DNA of 64,000 nucleotides, taken from Peromyscus leucopus. Lineage: Eukaryota > Chordata > Mammalia > Rodentia > Cricetidae. The notes beneath the pieces were generated by a model. The model was not told the origin of the DNA and searched no databases. It worked only from the letters and a program-made list of their open reading frames with translations. Numbering within the stretch: the stretch's first letter is position 1; each line of letters opens with the position of its first letter. The position numbers and the translations under genes were made by a program. The stretch is from assembly GCF_004664715.2 (NCBI RefSeq), contig NC_051069.1, positions 70,640,647-70,704,646 on the forward strand. Reading direction: 5' to 3'. Below are positions 23,120 to 35,302 of the stretch, one piece after another.

Positions 23120-24200
23120 AATATCTATTTACTGAGAACACCACAGACTGTGCCATCCCCAACAATCCCAGGCCTTGTTTTGGGTGCACAGGTTTACATA
23201 GGCCTAGCCTAGTGAGTTCACCAGAGCCTCTCCTACCCAAGATGTCTCTACACCTTCAACACTAGCTCAAGTTGCATAGCTCTTGGACCTGTCTACCTAA
23301 AGTAGGCTAGAATCTCACATAAGACATGCAACCAATAAAAGAAATCCACATGTCCAGGTCACATCACAAAACACAAAAAATGTGAAAACACAAGACAATG
23401 TGCCACCCCCCCCCCCAAAAAAAAAAGGAAAAATCTTACCCACTGCTTCTATAAAAAATGTTCTCCAATTAGAATTACCTAGAGGAAGCCCAGGATATAG
23501 ACTTTTAAAAAATTTAAAAATTCATTTAAGTATTCAAGGGATTAATGAAAACACAAACAGTCCAGTGAATGAAAAGAAGATAAGAAAAAATACCCATGTG
23601 ATGTCAAAGAAAACATAAATACGGGATTAAATGAAATGATGACAACCCAGGCTTTAAAAACATGAATTCATATAGAAATAGAAATATTGTAGCAAACTCA
23701 GCCTAAAATGAAACTAGAACTGGAAATATACAACAAATTCGTTCAGCAAATTTTTCAAAAATTTTAAGACACACAAAATGAATATGCGATGATTTTGGAA
23801 CCAAATGAAAATACAGATTCTATTCATTCTGGCCATAGAAGAATCTCAGGTCAATAGCACAGGCCAGAATCTTCAGCAAGGGTCATAGAAGAAATCTTCC
23901 CCAAATTAAGGAAAGACATATCCATATAGATACAAGGACATGAAGAAACAATCCCAGAAAAGAAACTCCTCACAACATCCTATAGCTAAAACACTGAAAC
24001 AAGGGGTGTTTAAAGTTGCAAGATAAAAAACTATAAATCACATATAAACTTATAAGAAAATTGTGACTGACCTCTCAATGGAAACCTTAAAGTCAAAAAA
24101 AAAAAAGCCTGCATAATTGTACTCCATGTTCTAAAAATCCACAGACTCCAACCTGAATGACTGTACTCAGCAAAATAGTCTGTAATAGTTGAAAGAGAAA
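23120..24200 (+). mobile_element. Old L1 5' UTR and ORF1 remnant
   Basis: A C-rich leader with 'cagactgtgcca' and 'caggccttgttttgg', then an A-rich body matching L1 ORF1: 'cttccccaaattaaggaaag', 'ctgacctctcaatggaaacc' and a phrase before 'aaagtcaaaa' that parallels 52205-52245 of the large L1. Frame destroyed. Includes a C11A10 run near 23405. Confidence 0.6.
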
Positions 24201-24461
24201 GAAGAACTTCCCATGATCGACAGCTCCCTGCCAGAGTCCACTAAATAGGAGGAAACACATTCTACCACTCTAAAGCCTAATATTCATGGCCAGAGAGTCC
24301 ATAGAGCCCCTAGAGGAGGACTGCTACTGTGATTTTCATAATTGGTCAAAACACAGAGAATGAAAAACTGGAGACTCTCAGACTCAACTTATACATCTAC
24401 AATGCAGCCCTCCATTAGGGATTAGGCAGAATCACAAAGGATTGGCCAGGAAGGCTGAAAG

Positions 24462-24799
24462 TGTAGCCAGCCTTTTCCTGTCTGGCAAACTCCCAAATAA
24501 AGACATGGAGATTTATTATTAATTATGTGTGCTTGACCAATAGGTTAGGCTTGTTTCTAACTAGCTCTTAAAACTTAAATTAATTCATATTTTCTAATCA
24601 ATGTTCTTTTATATGGCTTGGTTACCTTTGCTTTGTAATGTCCATGTTGCTTGATCTGTGTCTCCTGGCGACTCCTCCTTTCTTCTTCCTAGCCTCCTCT
24701 CTGCCCAGAAATTCTGCAAAGCTAATGGCCACTCAGTTTTTTATTAAAACAATCAAGCGACACAACTTCATAGTGTAAAAAAAAGATTATTCCACAACA
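24462..24799 (-). mobile_element. ERV 3' LTR, type A
   Basis: On the minus strand starts TGTTGTGGAATAATC and ends GGCTGGCTACA (338 bp). Shares 'ttattattaattatg', 'taggcttgttt' and 'cttaaattaattcata' with the copy at 32601-32952. It is a 3' LTR because a polypurine tract and internal sequence adjoin its U3 end. Confidence 0.8.
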
Positions 24800-24813
24800 T
24801 TTCTCCCTTTTTG
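24800..24813 (-). promoter_or_regulatory. Polypurine tract of minus-strand ERV
   Basis: On the minus strand CAAAAAGGGAGAAA sits directly against the LTR's TGTTGTGG start: the plus-strand primer site of a retroviral element. Confidence 0.75.
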
Positions 24814-26490
24814 TCCAAATACAAAAGAAAGGTTCTGACTCTAACACATTAAAACTATACATTATAAAATATAACAACATAATATAGAAAACTATACAAT
24901 AAGAACAATTATCAGGTTAGTGCTACGTTCACAATGTCCAGTCTATTTGTATTTGGCAAATTTAGAGAAAATACTTTATTATCTATCCTATCTTAGTCCA
25001 AAATTTTATAACTAAACCATTTTTGTCATAACTTGTATTACCATCTTAAAAATATGATTGTAAACCTTAAAACATCTTTTTAGATAAACAACATAAGCTT
25101 TTTTATTTCTCAACCTTATAAACTTAGCACCTCTTCTGTAAGTTTCTTATCTGAATTTGGCAAAAAAAGAAAACTGTAAGACTATAACTACCCAGTCATT
25201 GACTCCATGAAAGAAACCAGAAGGATATTTACCTGAGTAAATAGGACATGCAGAGCAAACCAATTCCAAAACGACAGAGATATCTGGCTGCCTGGACAGT
25301 CACCCAAAATTCTTCTGCAGTGTTGGGACGTCCATCTTGAGCCTACAGGCCCAGAAGACTTTTCTGTAAAGCAGGAATTTTGAAGGACTGTCCTACCTTG
25401 TCTTTGCCAAAATTAGGCAGTTGCTTTCTTTTGTGTCCTTCTTGTCCATTTTAGACACCATACTATCAGCTCTCGAGGCAATAACAATTTCTTCACCCAG
25501 TGGCTAACTCTTGCCACAAAGAAAGCAAACTCCATATGGGGGTTTTTCGATGCTCATCATCTTCTCTCAAGTAGATTGGTGCTGACAGGAGAGGCGAGTC
25601 TCATTGTCACAAAAAAAATCTTATGTTATTAAAACATTTTAAATGCCACATTCTGTAGGTCTTTGAAGTGTTTGAAGATCACCTGTCTATCTAAAATATA
25701 TCTCTATATGGCCTTGAAAACATACCTAACATGACTATAAGTTTGATACTTATAAATGACTATTAACCTGTATGTCTTTGTTATCCAAAATAGTTTGCAA
25801 AGACTAAAACTATACATATCCTTTGAAAATGAGCTGCATAGGTACAATACCTTAAATAAGAGTAGAAACACATATACAGTATAAAAAATTAACCTTAAAT
25901 TTGTATCAATATATAAAGATACATACCAATGTAAAATATTTAAGACTAGTAGTTGTTTAAAAATAGACTCAACTATCTACCCCCTTTATCCCATTGTTTC
26001 TATATTGTATCCCCCTTTTTCCCTTCAGAAAGAGATCCCTAAATCTAATCTACTTTGTTTAGCTTTCTCCCCGACCATGACCAGTAACAATATGTAACCA
26101 CCCCCTCATGATAAACATCCATAACCCACCAAATGATCAAAAATCATCCACCCCACCTCTTGGGAATATGAGTGTCATGTTTCCTAGACTGCTTCCTGTT
26201 GTTTGTGGGTGATGGTATCTTTAGAAGACCCTGAAAAAAATTAAGATAATGTCAAGTCCTCAGGGAGCTAGCTATTGTCCAGTCTCAGTGTGATGGGGTA
26301 ATACAAGGCTTATCTAAAGTCCTGGCTAGAATAGTCTGTGAGGCTGGATCATCTCTACAAGCAGCCTTAAAGCTGTTCTGGGTACAAAACTCTGAGAAAA
26401 CTACAACAAAGGCACTCTGAGAGGCTGGATCACCTGGGCCACCCATTTTCACTGGTATCTGGTCCCCTTGCTCTGAAAACATTCAGACTT
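24814..26490 (-). mobile_element. Non-coding ERV internal region
   Basis: About 1.7 kb upstream of the 3' LTR on the minus strand. No gag, pro, pol or env frame is visible, so a non-autonomous or heavily deleted element. Several blocks recur at 61215-62100 beside a different LTR type: 'aatgtaaaatatttaa', 'ctaatctactttgtttagct' (related form) and 'agtctgtgaggctggatca'. No 5' LTR is found within reach, so the element is 5' truncated. Confidence 0.7.
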
Positions 26491-26554
26491 TTAAAGTTAG
26501 CATTCATACCTGCATTAGTACAAGTATGGAATGTGTGGTGTGTACATATAAACA

Positions 26555-26660
26555 ACTCTAAAGGGACTCAGATGAAGTTGAATGAGGAGGAGAAGAGAGG
26601 AGGAAATGATGTAAATATGCTACTCAAATATGAAATTCCCAAAAATAATCTTTAAAAAAC
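26555..26660 (+). mobile_element. L1 3'-terminal fragment
   Basis: GA-rich segment, then 'gaaatgatgtaaatatgcta' and 'atgaaattcccaaaaataat', an L1 3' end with A-rich tail. Confidence 0.55.
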
Positions 26661-26999
26661 AGAATATATATTTACCAACACTGACAAATATTAGCAGTAC
26701 TGGGAAGATGATTGGGAGAGCATCTATCTTCCTATCCTGTATGAAGCTGCATGTTCAGTTCTCGGGGGAAATGATGTTTGTAATTAAGAAACAAAAACTA
26801 AAAGGGAACTGGTTGCTTCATAAATAAAAATATCCAGCTCTAACCTTTATTTTACTTTTTTCTCTTTCCATTTGTAATCAAGTTCCCATAATTCCTAACC
26901 CAAAGCAAGCATGTGGCATAAAGAAGTAACCATTTCTATGTTTACAACAGTACATCAATTATTCTAATACTAGATACTATTCTATAATCTTTTTTCTTT
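26661..26999. other. No recognisable feature
   Basis: Nothing identified. Confidence 0.5.
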
Positions 27000-28033
27000 A
27001 AATTTTATTTAAATAACATTTTTTCAGTTATTTTACATACTGACCACAGTCTCTCCTCACTCCTCTCTATCAAATGCCCCCCCACATGCTTCCCATCTAC
27101 CCCTCTCCCCTTCCACTCCTCCTCCATCTCCATGTCTCCATTCAGAAAGGTCAGGCCTTCCATGGGCTTAAGCAAAGAACGGCCCATCAAGTTGAGGCAG
27201 GACCAAACTCCTCCTCTTGCCTCAAGGCTGGGCAAAGTAATCCAGCATTGGGAACAGGTTCCCAAATCCAGCTAAGCTCCAAGGACAGGTCCTGATCCCA
27301 CTGCTAGGAGCCTTACAAAGAGACCAAGCTACACAACTGTTACATACATGAAGAGGGCCTAGGTCAGTCCCATGAAGGATCCCCCATCATATAATCCATC
27401 CTCCCTTTCTTCAGCTTGATTCCCAGAGCTCAGCCCAGTACTTGGCTGTGGATCTCTGCATCTGCTTCCATCAGTTATTGGATAGAGTTTCTCTGATGAC
27501 AATTAGGGTAGTCACCAATCTGATTACAGTAGATGGCCAGTTCAGGCATCCTCTCCACTATTGCTAGGAGTCTTAGCTGAGGTTATCTTTGTGGATTGCT
27601 GGGGGTTTCCCTGGCGCCAAGTTACTCCCTAACCTCAACGCACACACCCCCTCCCCCGCCTCAAGAGTTCTCTTTTTTTACTCTCCTCCTCCCCCACCAT
27701 CCTGTCTCCAGCCCACCTCCCACACCCAGCCTGCCCAACTGCCTCCCTCAAGATCCCATCCTTCCATCACCCCCTCCCACTGCCCCCAGTTTACCCAGGA
27801 GATCTCTTTTATTTCCCCTTCTCAGGGAAATGCATGCATTCCTCTTTCAGCCTTCCTTGTTATCTAGCCTCTTTGAGGCTGTGAATTGTAGGTTGATTAT
27901 CCTATACTTTATTCCTAATATATACTTATGAGTGAGTTTATATCATGTTTATCTTTTCTGGGTCAGGGTTACCTCATTTGGAATGATTTTTTTCTAGAAC
28001 CATACATTTACCTGCAAATTTCATGAGGTCATT
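27000..28033 (-). mobile_element. L1 3' UTR and end of ORF2, first part
   Basis: T-rich start, C-rich tract, then antisense 3' UTR blocks ('gtcaggccttccatgggctt', 'gtggatctctgcatctgctt', 'tccactattgctaggagtct') and ORF2-end sequence ('tttatatcatgtttatcttt'). Interrupted at 28034 by an LTR and resumed after 28510. Open frames at 27589-27931 are proline-rich translations of the C-rich tract. Confidence 0.85.
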
Positions 28034-28510
28034 TGTGGTGATATACTGTGTATCCTAATAAAATTTGCCTGAAGATAAGAGAATAGAACAAACCACTAGA
28101 TTAAACATAGATGCAGGCAGTGGTGGCACACACCTTTAATCCTAGCACTCAGGAGGCAGAGATCTATCTGGGTCTCTGTGAGTTCAAAGCCACCCTGGAC
28201 TATATGAGATTGACTCAGTCTAGGAGAGAAACAGAGCCAGGCAGTGATGGCACACACCTTTAATCCCAGTATTTGGAAGTCACATACCTTTAATCCCAGC
28301 ATTAGGAAGGTTGAGACAGGAAGCGATGTTTGGGTGAAAAGGTATATAAGGTGTAAGGAGACAGGAACTGAAGGTTTTTCAGGCTGAGGAGTCCTAGAGG
28401 TAAGACATGGCAGTGGCTTGTTCCTTTGTCTCTCTGACCTTTCAGCATTTACCCCAATATCTGGCTATGGGTTTTTTTTATTAATAAGACCAATTTAAGA
28501 TTCACGTAAC
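28034..28510 (+). mobile_element. ERV LTR type B with embedded B1 modules
   Basis: Starts TGTGGTGATATACTGTG and carries 'aataaaatttgcctg', two to three partial B1 segments ('ggtggcacacacctttaatc' repeats), a 'tataaggtgtaaggag' TATA-like segment and the 'ggctatgggttt...attaataag' end block shared with 58506-58988. Inserted in a minus-strand L1. The right end is eroded and no target duplication is clear. Confidence 0.75.
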
Positions 28511-28588
28511 TGTTGTGGTTTTTTTGTTTTGTTTTGTTTTGTTTTTACATCTGAGTAATACTGCATTGTGTAAACGTAGCACATTTTA
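28511..28588 (-). mobile_element. L1 ORF2 end, continuation after LTR
   Basis: 'acatctgagtaatactgcat' and 'gtgtaaacgtagcacatttt' are antisense L1 ORF2-end sequence continuing 27000-28033. Contains a (GTTTT)n run at 28518-28546. Confidence 0.75.
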
Positions 28589-28755
28589 GGGGCTGGAGAA
28601 ATTGCTCAGTATTTAAGAGCACAGGCTGCTCTTCTAGAAGACCTGGGTTGAATTTCCAGTACCTACATAGCGGCTCACAACTGTCTATAACTCCATTTCC
28701 AGGGAATTTGACACCTTCACACCAATGCACATAAAATACATTAAAAAAACTATTT
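28589..28755 (+). mobile_element. B3-type SINE
   Basis: 'ggggctggagaaattgctca' (A box), 'gacctgggttgaatttccag' (B box), 'cggctcacaactgtctataa' and 'tccatttccagggaatttga' with an A-rich end. A good B3 match. Confidence 0.88.
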
Positions 28756-29404
28756 TATAATTTTAACAAAATTAAATATGTGTAAATGTGAGGGGTCTTT
28801 TTAGGGGGAAACAAATGGCAGTACTCTAGTTTGCCATTCTCTGTCTGCTTTCCTTTTCTGTTCAGAACATATGGCAATATCTGATTGATCAGAGTCCTTT
28901 TAATTGTATCTCATTATTTTTTTTACAATCCCTCAGGGTTCTTTTATCTTCTCTGTTAACAATGATCAAATCAGAACAAAATTCAACATGGATTCTAAAT
29001 CTTACACTTCTTTATCAAATAGTCCTAAGAAATCAGCAAGGACAGTGATGCCAAAGCTCACTGAAATAATTTAACTAGCATAGAACTGACTGTATAGAAG
29101 AGCCATTTTAGAAGACCAGGAAAAATACTGTAACTTCTTTTTATCTAGCTAGCATTGGAGCTTCCTATAATTAACCATATTTCAACTAATTACTACAGAG
29201 TTAAGGTTTCCTTCTATCATTTGATTTAAATTTCTGAAATGTTAAACTATAATGGACATATAAAATATTATTGCAAATGTGCTTTTTACTGGAAATCTTT
29301 TGCCATGTGAAAATGAAAAAAAAACTGAAACTAAAATTAAAGCTCCTTCATCCAAAATAGTTTGGGTATGAATAAAATGAAGAGTTGCTAGTATTTGGCT
29401 AGTT
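28756..29404. other. No recognisable feature
   Basis: AT-rich, nothing identified. Confidence 0.5.
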
Positions 29405-29492
29405 GCTAATGCAGTTGAGATGTAACTCAATGGCAGAGAGCAAGCTTAACATGCATACAACCTTAGGTTCTTATAGAAATATAAAAAAAAAA
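29405..29492 (+). mobile_element. ID SINE (BC1-related), diverged
   Basis: Degenerate tRNA-Ala-like order: 'gagatgtaactcaatggcag' (A box), 'gcaagcttaacatgcat', a decayed B box 'aggttcttat' and an A11 tail. A SINE, not a tRNA gene. Confidence 0.7.
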
Positions 29493-30624
29493 ATCCATTA
29501 CTAAAATACAGAAAAATTCAAATCCAAGCTACATTCTTGACTCTTGAGTTATGATAATTCACAATGAAATCTCTCAGGAAATTTTGTAATCTTCTCTTAA
29601 GGAACTAACATGGATAGAATGTAAAATGAAGTAGTAAGAAGTGGAAGACAGGCTTTCTATAGCTGCCCAATCATGCATTTTACAAAGAATGAGGACACAG
29701 AGTAGGCACACAAGACAGGTTTTGAGGAATACCTAGAAAAATAATACTAATATAAATATATTCATATACTGAAATGTAATAACTAATATCAGTATCTTAA
29801 ATAATCCTCACATCATCCTTATTACTAATAGTACCATATTTTTAGAAATTTCATAAGCATGAGAAATGTTTTTCAACAATACTACTCTACTATTTTTTTT
29901 TAAAAAGACTTGAATATCCCTTTGTAATCACAGAATCAGTTGTCTCCAGTGAATTCATTCAACTTAGTACAATCCTAATCAAATTCTTAGGATATTCTTT
30001 CTGAGGAATTTGATAATAAATACTTAGACTTATAAAAATAATAAGGAATTAAGGACTGATCCAAGGAAACATCAAAAACATATTAAAAATAAAGAGTAGA
30101 TAGATTTAAAAAAGAATAAGACATTTAGTAATAAATAAGTATGTCTTTCATTTTCATGGATATGACCAAAATCCTTGCCAGAAACAAATTAAAGTAGTGT
30201 GAATGCATTGGAAACTAGAATTTGGAGTAACCAGACTTTATGTTCCCAGGCCAAAATTATTCATATTTGGCTCTAGAATAAACCATCTTACCCTCTTTGA
30301 GGTGAAAATTGCTTTTGCTTCAACAGGAGTAAAGACTCATTTGATTCATGTTGTCACAGGGTTCAGCCCATGGTTTCATGACAGAGAACAAGTTTTACAC
30401 TTCTCCATGTACAGGGAACAGAGAGTATGGCAGGAAGAGACCAGGCATAATGCACGCCTAACACACCTGCTGGTTTGTGATCTACATCTTTGGCCTAGGA
30501 CCTGCTGCTTAAGTTACCAGCTTCTCCAAATAGTGCCACCAGGATGGGTACTAAGAGTTCAAAGTAGAAAGCTTTGGAGGATATTTCATATTCAATTTAT
30601 ATAAATAACTAATAGTTGTGCCAT
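29493..30624. other. No firmly recognised feature
   Basis: 30225-30600 holds a 133-codon frame and 'atttggctctagaataaacc', which resembles an LTR polyadenylation region, so this part may be an old LTR. No gene evidence. Confidence 0.35.
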
Positions 30625-31183
30625 AAACCCCATCCAAGGACTGAGGAATCTGGATGCAGACATCCACGGCTGGGCCCCTGGTGGAGCACTGGGAGTCTAA
30701 TTAGTGAGAAAGAGGAGGGTTTATATGAGCGAGAATTGTTGAAGCCAAGGTTGGATAAAGCACAGGGACAAATAACCAAATGAATGGAAGCACAGGATCT
30801 ATGAACCAAAGGCTGAGGGGCCCCCAACTGGATCAGGCCCTCTGAATGGGTGAGACAGTCATTTGGCTTGATCTGTTTGGGAGGCAGCTGTGCGGTGGTG
30901 CCGGGTCCTGGGCTCCTTGCATGAGTTGGCTGTTTGAATCCTGGGACCTATGCAGGGACGCTTGGCTCGGTCTGGGAGGGGGGGACTGGACCTGCTGGAC
31001 TGAGTCTATCAGGTCGATCCCGGTCCTCGGGGGAGACCTTGATCTGGAGGAGGTAGGAATGGGGGGTGGGATGGGGGGAGGGGGAGGGGGGCAGGAGGGG
31101 GAGAGCATGGGAATCTGTGGCTATTATGTGGAACTGAATGGTGTTGTAAAATAAAAAAATAATAATAAAAAAAATTTGATAGT
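30625..31183 (+). mobile_element. L1 3' UTR with A-rich tail
   Basis: Less diverged than most: 'ccaaggactgaggaatctgg', 'ctatgaaccaaaggctgagg', 'actggatcaggccctctgaa', a long GGGGA-rich polypurine tract at 31056-31105 and a (TAA)n/A-rich tail. 5' truncated in the 3' UTR. Opposing frames at 30833-31154 are translations of the polypurine tract. Confidence 0.88.
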
Positions 31184-31337
31184 TAATGTTATCAACTTGA
31201 TTTCAGTGAGAACAACACAAATTCTTCATTAAAATATGCTGTGACAAATTGTGCAAGTTGATGAGTCAAAATGTATACGCTTTTATATTAAAGAGTGATG
31301 CTGTGCTGTGTATGCTCTGCAGGTTTAAAATTTTAAA

Positions 31338-31339
<2 letters not shown>

Positions 31340-31368
<29 letters not shown>

Positions 31369-31392
31369 CTGTGTGTCTGTGTGTGTGTGTGT
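31340..31392. repeat. (GT)n microsatellite
   Basis: About 26 units with two TCTGTGTGTCTG-type interruptions. Confidence 0.96.
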
Positions 31393-31796
31393 ACACATCT
31401 GCAGTCCATGCAACACATGTGGAGTTGTTAGCCATGGTCACTCCATTTTGGAAATCTTCTACATTTTAGCTGAGAACAATTCCCAAAACTAAAGTAACTT
31501 GTTGTTCTGTATCTTGCTTCCCTTTCCTATATACCTTAGTAGTAGCATGCCACAAGAGATATTTAGTGATCATCTGACATTCTTTAACACACAGTTTCTG
31601 TTTATCCCTAGCAATGGCCAATGGGGCCAAATAAGGAAACTTTCCAATCTCCACTTCCTTTTTTTTCAATCTGAAAACAGATGTTGCCTCTAACTTTTAC
31701 AACCCTCTGCAGGGTTTTCCTCTCAGATAAAAGCCTGCCTTGCCTTCAAGTTGCTCATTCTCTTTTATCTTTACTTCTCATAGATATTGCTTTTGT
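31393..31796. other. No recognisable feature
   Basis: Nothing identified. Confidence 0.5.
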
Positions 31797-31948
31797 TTTT
31801 ATTTTTCAAGACAGGGTTTCTCTGTGTAGCAGTCCTGTCTGTGCTGGAATTCATTTTGCAGACCAGGTTGACCTTGAACTCACAGAAATCGATTTGCCTC
31901 TGCATCCTGAGTGCTATAATTAGAGGGATGTGCCATCATGCCCAGCTT
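31797..31948 (-). mobile_element. B1 SINE, older subfamily
   Basis: Antisense B1: 'caagacagggtttctctgtg', 'gttgaccttgaactcacaga' and 'tgagtgctataattagaggg'. Lacks the 'gcgc' variant of the younger copies and is more diverged. Confidence 0.88.
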
Positions 31949-32154
31949 CTAAATAGCATTTCATTATTTACATTTATGATAGTTTATTTTCTAAGCTCAT
32001 AGTGGATGTTTTAGTTGCTTTTAAATTTTGACAATTTTAAATGATACTTTAATAAACACTTGTGAACAACTTTTTCTGTGAAAGGAACGCTTCAACTCCA
32101 TTGTGTTATAATGGTGAACATGATTGGAGCATCATATAAAGGATATTTTAATAC

Positions 32155-32245
32155 TTTATTAATACTTAGAGAATTTTACAAATGCATTTTGATCATATTC
32201 ACTACCTCTACAACATCTCCTTCCAGATCTATCACTGCTTTAAAG
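32155..32245 (-). mobile_element. L1-type rodent repeat fragment
   Basis: 'agagaattttacaaatgcat' then 'tttgatcatattcactacct' and a pyrimidine-rich stretch match 46498-46640 and 59740-59830. Confidence 0.5.
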
Positions 32246-32334
32246 TCAATCAGAGAATGATGGGTTACTCCGGGAATATTTGTGCCATTATTGTACCTGT
32301 GAACTCATCTTCAGTACAGTAGCTGAGCAGAGTC

Positions 32335-32420
32335 CAAGCTCTGTAAGACTGATGACTATTTTTATCTTCCAGTACCATGCACAGCACCATAAAAACTAGC
32401 CAGTTAGAAAGTATTTCCAG
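32335..32420 (+). mobile_element. Possible L2 relic
   Basis: 'aagctctgtaagactgatga', 'tatcttccagtaccatgcac' parallels an L2 3' end. Weak. Confidence 0.3.
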
Positions 32421-32600
32421 GTCATCACCACTTTATTCCTAAAAGTTTTATGACTCAAATTTGTGATGGCTTCATCAATAGGGTCTTACCATTGAATTTT
32501 GGAGGTAACCAAGAGCAATGACAATGCCTATAATGTTTGTCTATTGATTGCCATTAACAATAAGGGGAACTGTTATTATAAAAAAGAGGTAACCCATATC

Positions 32601-32952
32601 TGTAGTCAGACTTTTCTTTTGGCCATCACATCACAAATAATGACAGGGAGACGTATTATTAATTATGAAAGCTTGGTCATTATCTTAGGCTTGTTCTTAA
32701 CTACCTCTTATAACTTAAATTAAACTGTTTTTATTGATCTATTTCTACCACATGGCTTTTACTTTTCTCCCATTCTGTAAGTTCTACTTGTTCCATGTCT
32801 CACTGACATCTCTACCTTTCTTCTTCCCAGAGTCCACTCTCTCTCCAGAAATTTCACATATTCTCTCCTGCTTAACTACTGACTGTCCAGCTTTTTATTC
32901 AACCAATCACAACGATATACCTTCACACAGTGTAAACAAATATCCCACAACA
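32601..32952 (-). mobile_element. ERV LTR, type A
   Basis: Minus-strand LTR TGTTGTGGGATA...GACTACA, colinear with 24462-24799 ('attattaattatgaaagctt', 'ggcttgttcttaactacctc', 'ataacttaaattaaa'). A CCAAT-box (ATTGG) and AATAAAA are present. Solo copy; flanking hexamers CATATC and CATTCC agree at only 4 of 6. Confidence 0.78.
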
Positions 32953-33119
32953 CATTCCTGGCATTAGGGGTTTTATTTAGTATGAGGTGTCCCAATGGGG
33001 TATTGTTCTCCCCATTATAGGACAACTCAATTTAAATTCTTTTAATATTATTAGATACATATATTTAATTCTAAAATATAGTTGTAGGTTTCCTTATGCC
33101 TTTTTAAAAAGGGACTTTA

Positions 33120-33900
33120 CAGTAAATCATTCCTTTCCATATTCCCATCTCTAGCCAGCCCCTATGTCCCACCGCTGTTTTAGTCTTCCTGTTTCCACTT
33201 TATACGACCGTATTCTAAATCCCCGCCCTTGAAAGATTCCCCACTCCTCCAGCTCCTCTCTAGTGTTCTAACCTCTGCAACTATTCCAGATGATATATAT
33301 GAAGATTCAAGGCTAACATCCACACATGAGAGAAAACATGCAATGTTTGTCTTTCCGGGTCTATATTATCCCACTCAGGATGATTGTTTACAGTTCTATT
33401 TACTTGTGAATTTACTAATTTTATTTTTTGACACAGCTGAAATATATTCCACTGTACAAATGTGCCACATTTTTATTATCCATTAATCAGTTACAGGCTG
33501 TTTCTATTCCCTGACTGATGTGAATAGAATAGAAATAAATGTGGACGAGCAAGTATCTGCACAGTGTGATACAGAGTCCATTGGGTATATTCTCAATAGC
33601 AATATAATGACATCACAGGGTAGAACTATTTCTAGCTTTTTGAGGAACTTCCACACTGATTTCCATAGTTGCACATTTTGTTCTATGATCCATTTTGAGT
33701 TTATTTATGAAAGGTGTATAAATTTTGCCTCAACAACTACTATTATCATTATTAGTTTTATTAGCATTTTATCAGGTATGTTAGTGTCCCTTTGCTCTTG
33801 CACCATTTACTTTTAAAAAATTACTTTATTCCTTAAATTTTTTTTTTTAGAGAAATCAGGGGTGAAGTTCATTTTCTGAGTTCTTTGTCCTCTTCCATTG
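33120..33900 (-). mobile_element. Old L1 ORF2-end/3' UTR fragment
   Basis: Antisense L1 phrases: 'tttccgggtctatattatcc', 'cactcaggatgattgttt', 'tccactgtacaaatgtgcca' and 'tgaggaacttccacactgat'. Heavily diverged. Open frames at 33229-33816 lie inside it. Confidence 0.65.
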
Positions 33901-35280
33901 ACTTATGTGTTTATTATTTAGAAATTGTCTCCCTATTATGATAAGTATAATTTTATACTGAAATTAATTTGCCTCATTTCCATGGTTGTGCAATTTGTTG
34001 TAATAAATTTACTGTATCTTCTGTTTTTGTGATTTGTTGTGAATTCATTTCAATCTCCACTTCTGTGTATAAACCAAAAATCTCAAGTGCAAGAAGCAAA
34101 GACTTGGTGTTCTTATATTCTTGGCCACTCACTCATGAAACTACCGTATTTTATGACAAACTTTAAATGCACTGAATGCTTTTTCTATTTCTAAATATAT
34201 TACTTAAGTATTTCCTTCTTACTCAATTTTTTATGTGTACCCAATATTTATATACTTTCTTTTTTTAAATGTTGGATATAACAAAACAATAAAGCCTGGA
34301 ATTTTCTTTTCTTAATGACAGGAATTACAGTAATTATCATGATTTTCTAGAATTAGTATTGTGACTAATTGCTTATTTAATTAGTTTGTAAAGCAAAATG
34401 CTCTGTTATTTCAATCCTTTTAACAGATGGGGTTATTTTATGACTACCTATAAAAGGTCTATTTTGGTGAACATACTATTATTTGGAAAGCACATACATT
34501 TTTTTTTCAGAAATTCCATACAAATAATATCTATATCATATACCTAATAATATCTCATAGTTACCTTTTTACTTCATTTCTGATACCACATCATCTCAAT
34601 AACAAGGTCTTCCACAAGAAGATAATATCCAAGTCATACTGAAAATTAACAACTGCAGTCCAGTCGTTGCATATATTATTTATATGTCACATGTGTGTTG
34701 GTTAAAACTAACCTTAGGACCTCAACTGAGAAAGATAAGAAGATATGTGAACACCAGAAATATCTAGCAACATCATTTTGAGAAAAGAGCAAGCAATGGG
34801 CAATTATGCACAGTGTGAGGTGTTCTCTACACAATAAAAAAAAACCCAGTAAAACAGCCCCATGCATAATTGGTAAGTATTTAAAGATTTTGAGTACAGG
34901 AAAATAGCAGGAACTTCAAAAATTACACATGGAACTTTTCTTCTAAAAGAGGTAATAGGCACATGGGCAAAGAACATGCAGGTGAATTTAAATTCTTGCT
35001 ATAAATGCAATTCTTGATGGAGCTCTGTGTTCAGGAATGTTTGTTATAATAAGAGAAAGTTCAATTATGAAAATTGCACATTTGGAGATTACATTACTTC
35101 CGGAGAATGCCCCTTCAAGGCAAGGTGTATCTCTATGTTGTGGAAACTTTCTTTCCCTCATTGAAGTTTGAAAGCCTTCTAATAACTCTAATTGTTACAT
35201 AACCATTTTGCTTCCATTACCCTGGAAATCCCCAAGAAAATGTTTATGCTTGTCATATTATCATCTCCGCCAGGCACAAC

Positions 35281-35302
35281 ATGAAGCTTTTCTTTGCTGT
35301 GG
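35281..35302 (+). other. First-coding-exon-like signal (speculative)
   Basis: An ATG with A at -3 (CACAACATGA) opens a short frame translating MKLFFAV plus one base, followed directly by GTGAGTAC, a strong donor match. The start resembles a signal-peptide beginning. Only seven codons long, so chance is likely; no family is recognised. The donor is phase 1, as is the acceptor-like site at 39375. Confidence 0.2.

Noticed and set aside
24456..26490. Complete provirus with two LTRs.
   Set aside because: No second LTR is found to the right and the left flank TGAAAG has no match there, so the element is 5' truncated.
27589..27931. Proline-rich frames of 92 and 111 codons.
   Set aside because: They lie in the C-rich antisense L1 3' UTR.
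28028..28516. Target duplication for the LTR at 28034-28510.
   Set aside because: GTCATT against GTAACT agrees at 4 of 6 and the LTR end is eroded, so it is not scored.
29405..29492. tRNA-like gene.
   Set aside because: A/B-box remnants with an A tail fit an ID SINE; no cloverleaf can be drawn.
30203..30604. 133-codon plus-strand frame.
   Set aside because: No family resemblance; the DNA resembles an old LTR end more than an exon.
30609..31200. Target duplication for the L1 at 30625-31183.
   Set aside because: Only an ATAGTT match near both ends, too short and offset to trust.
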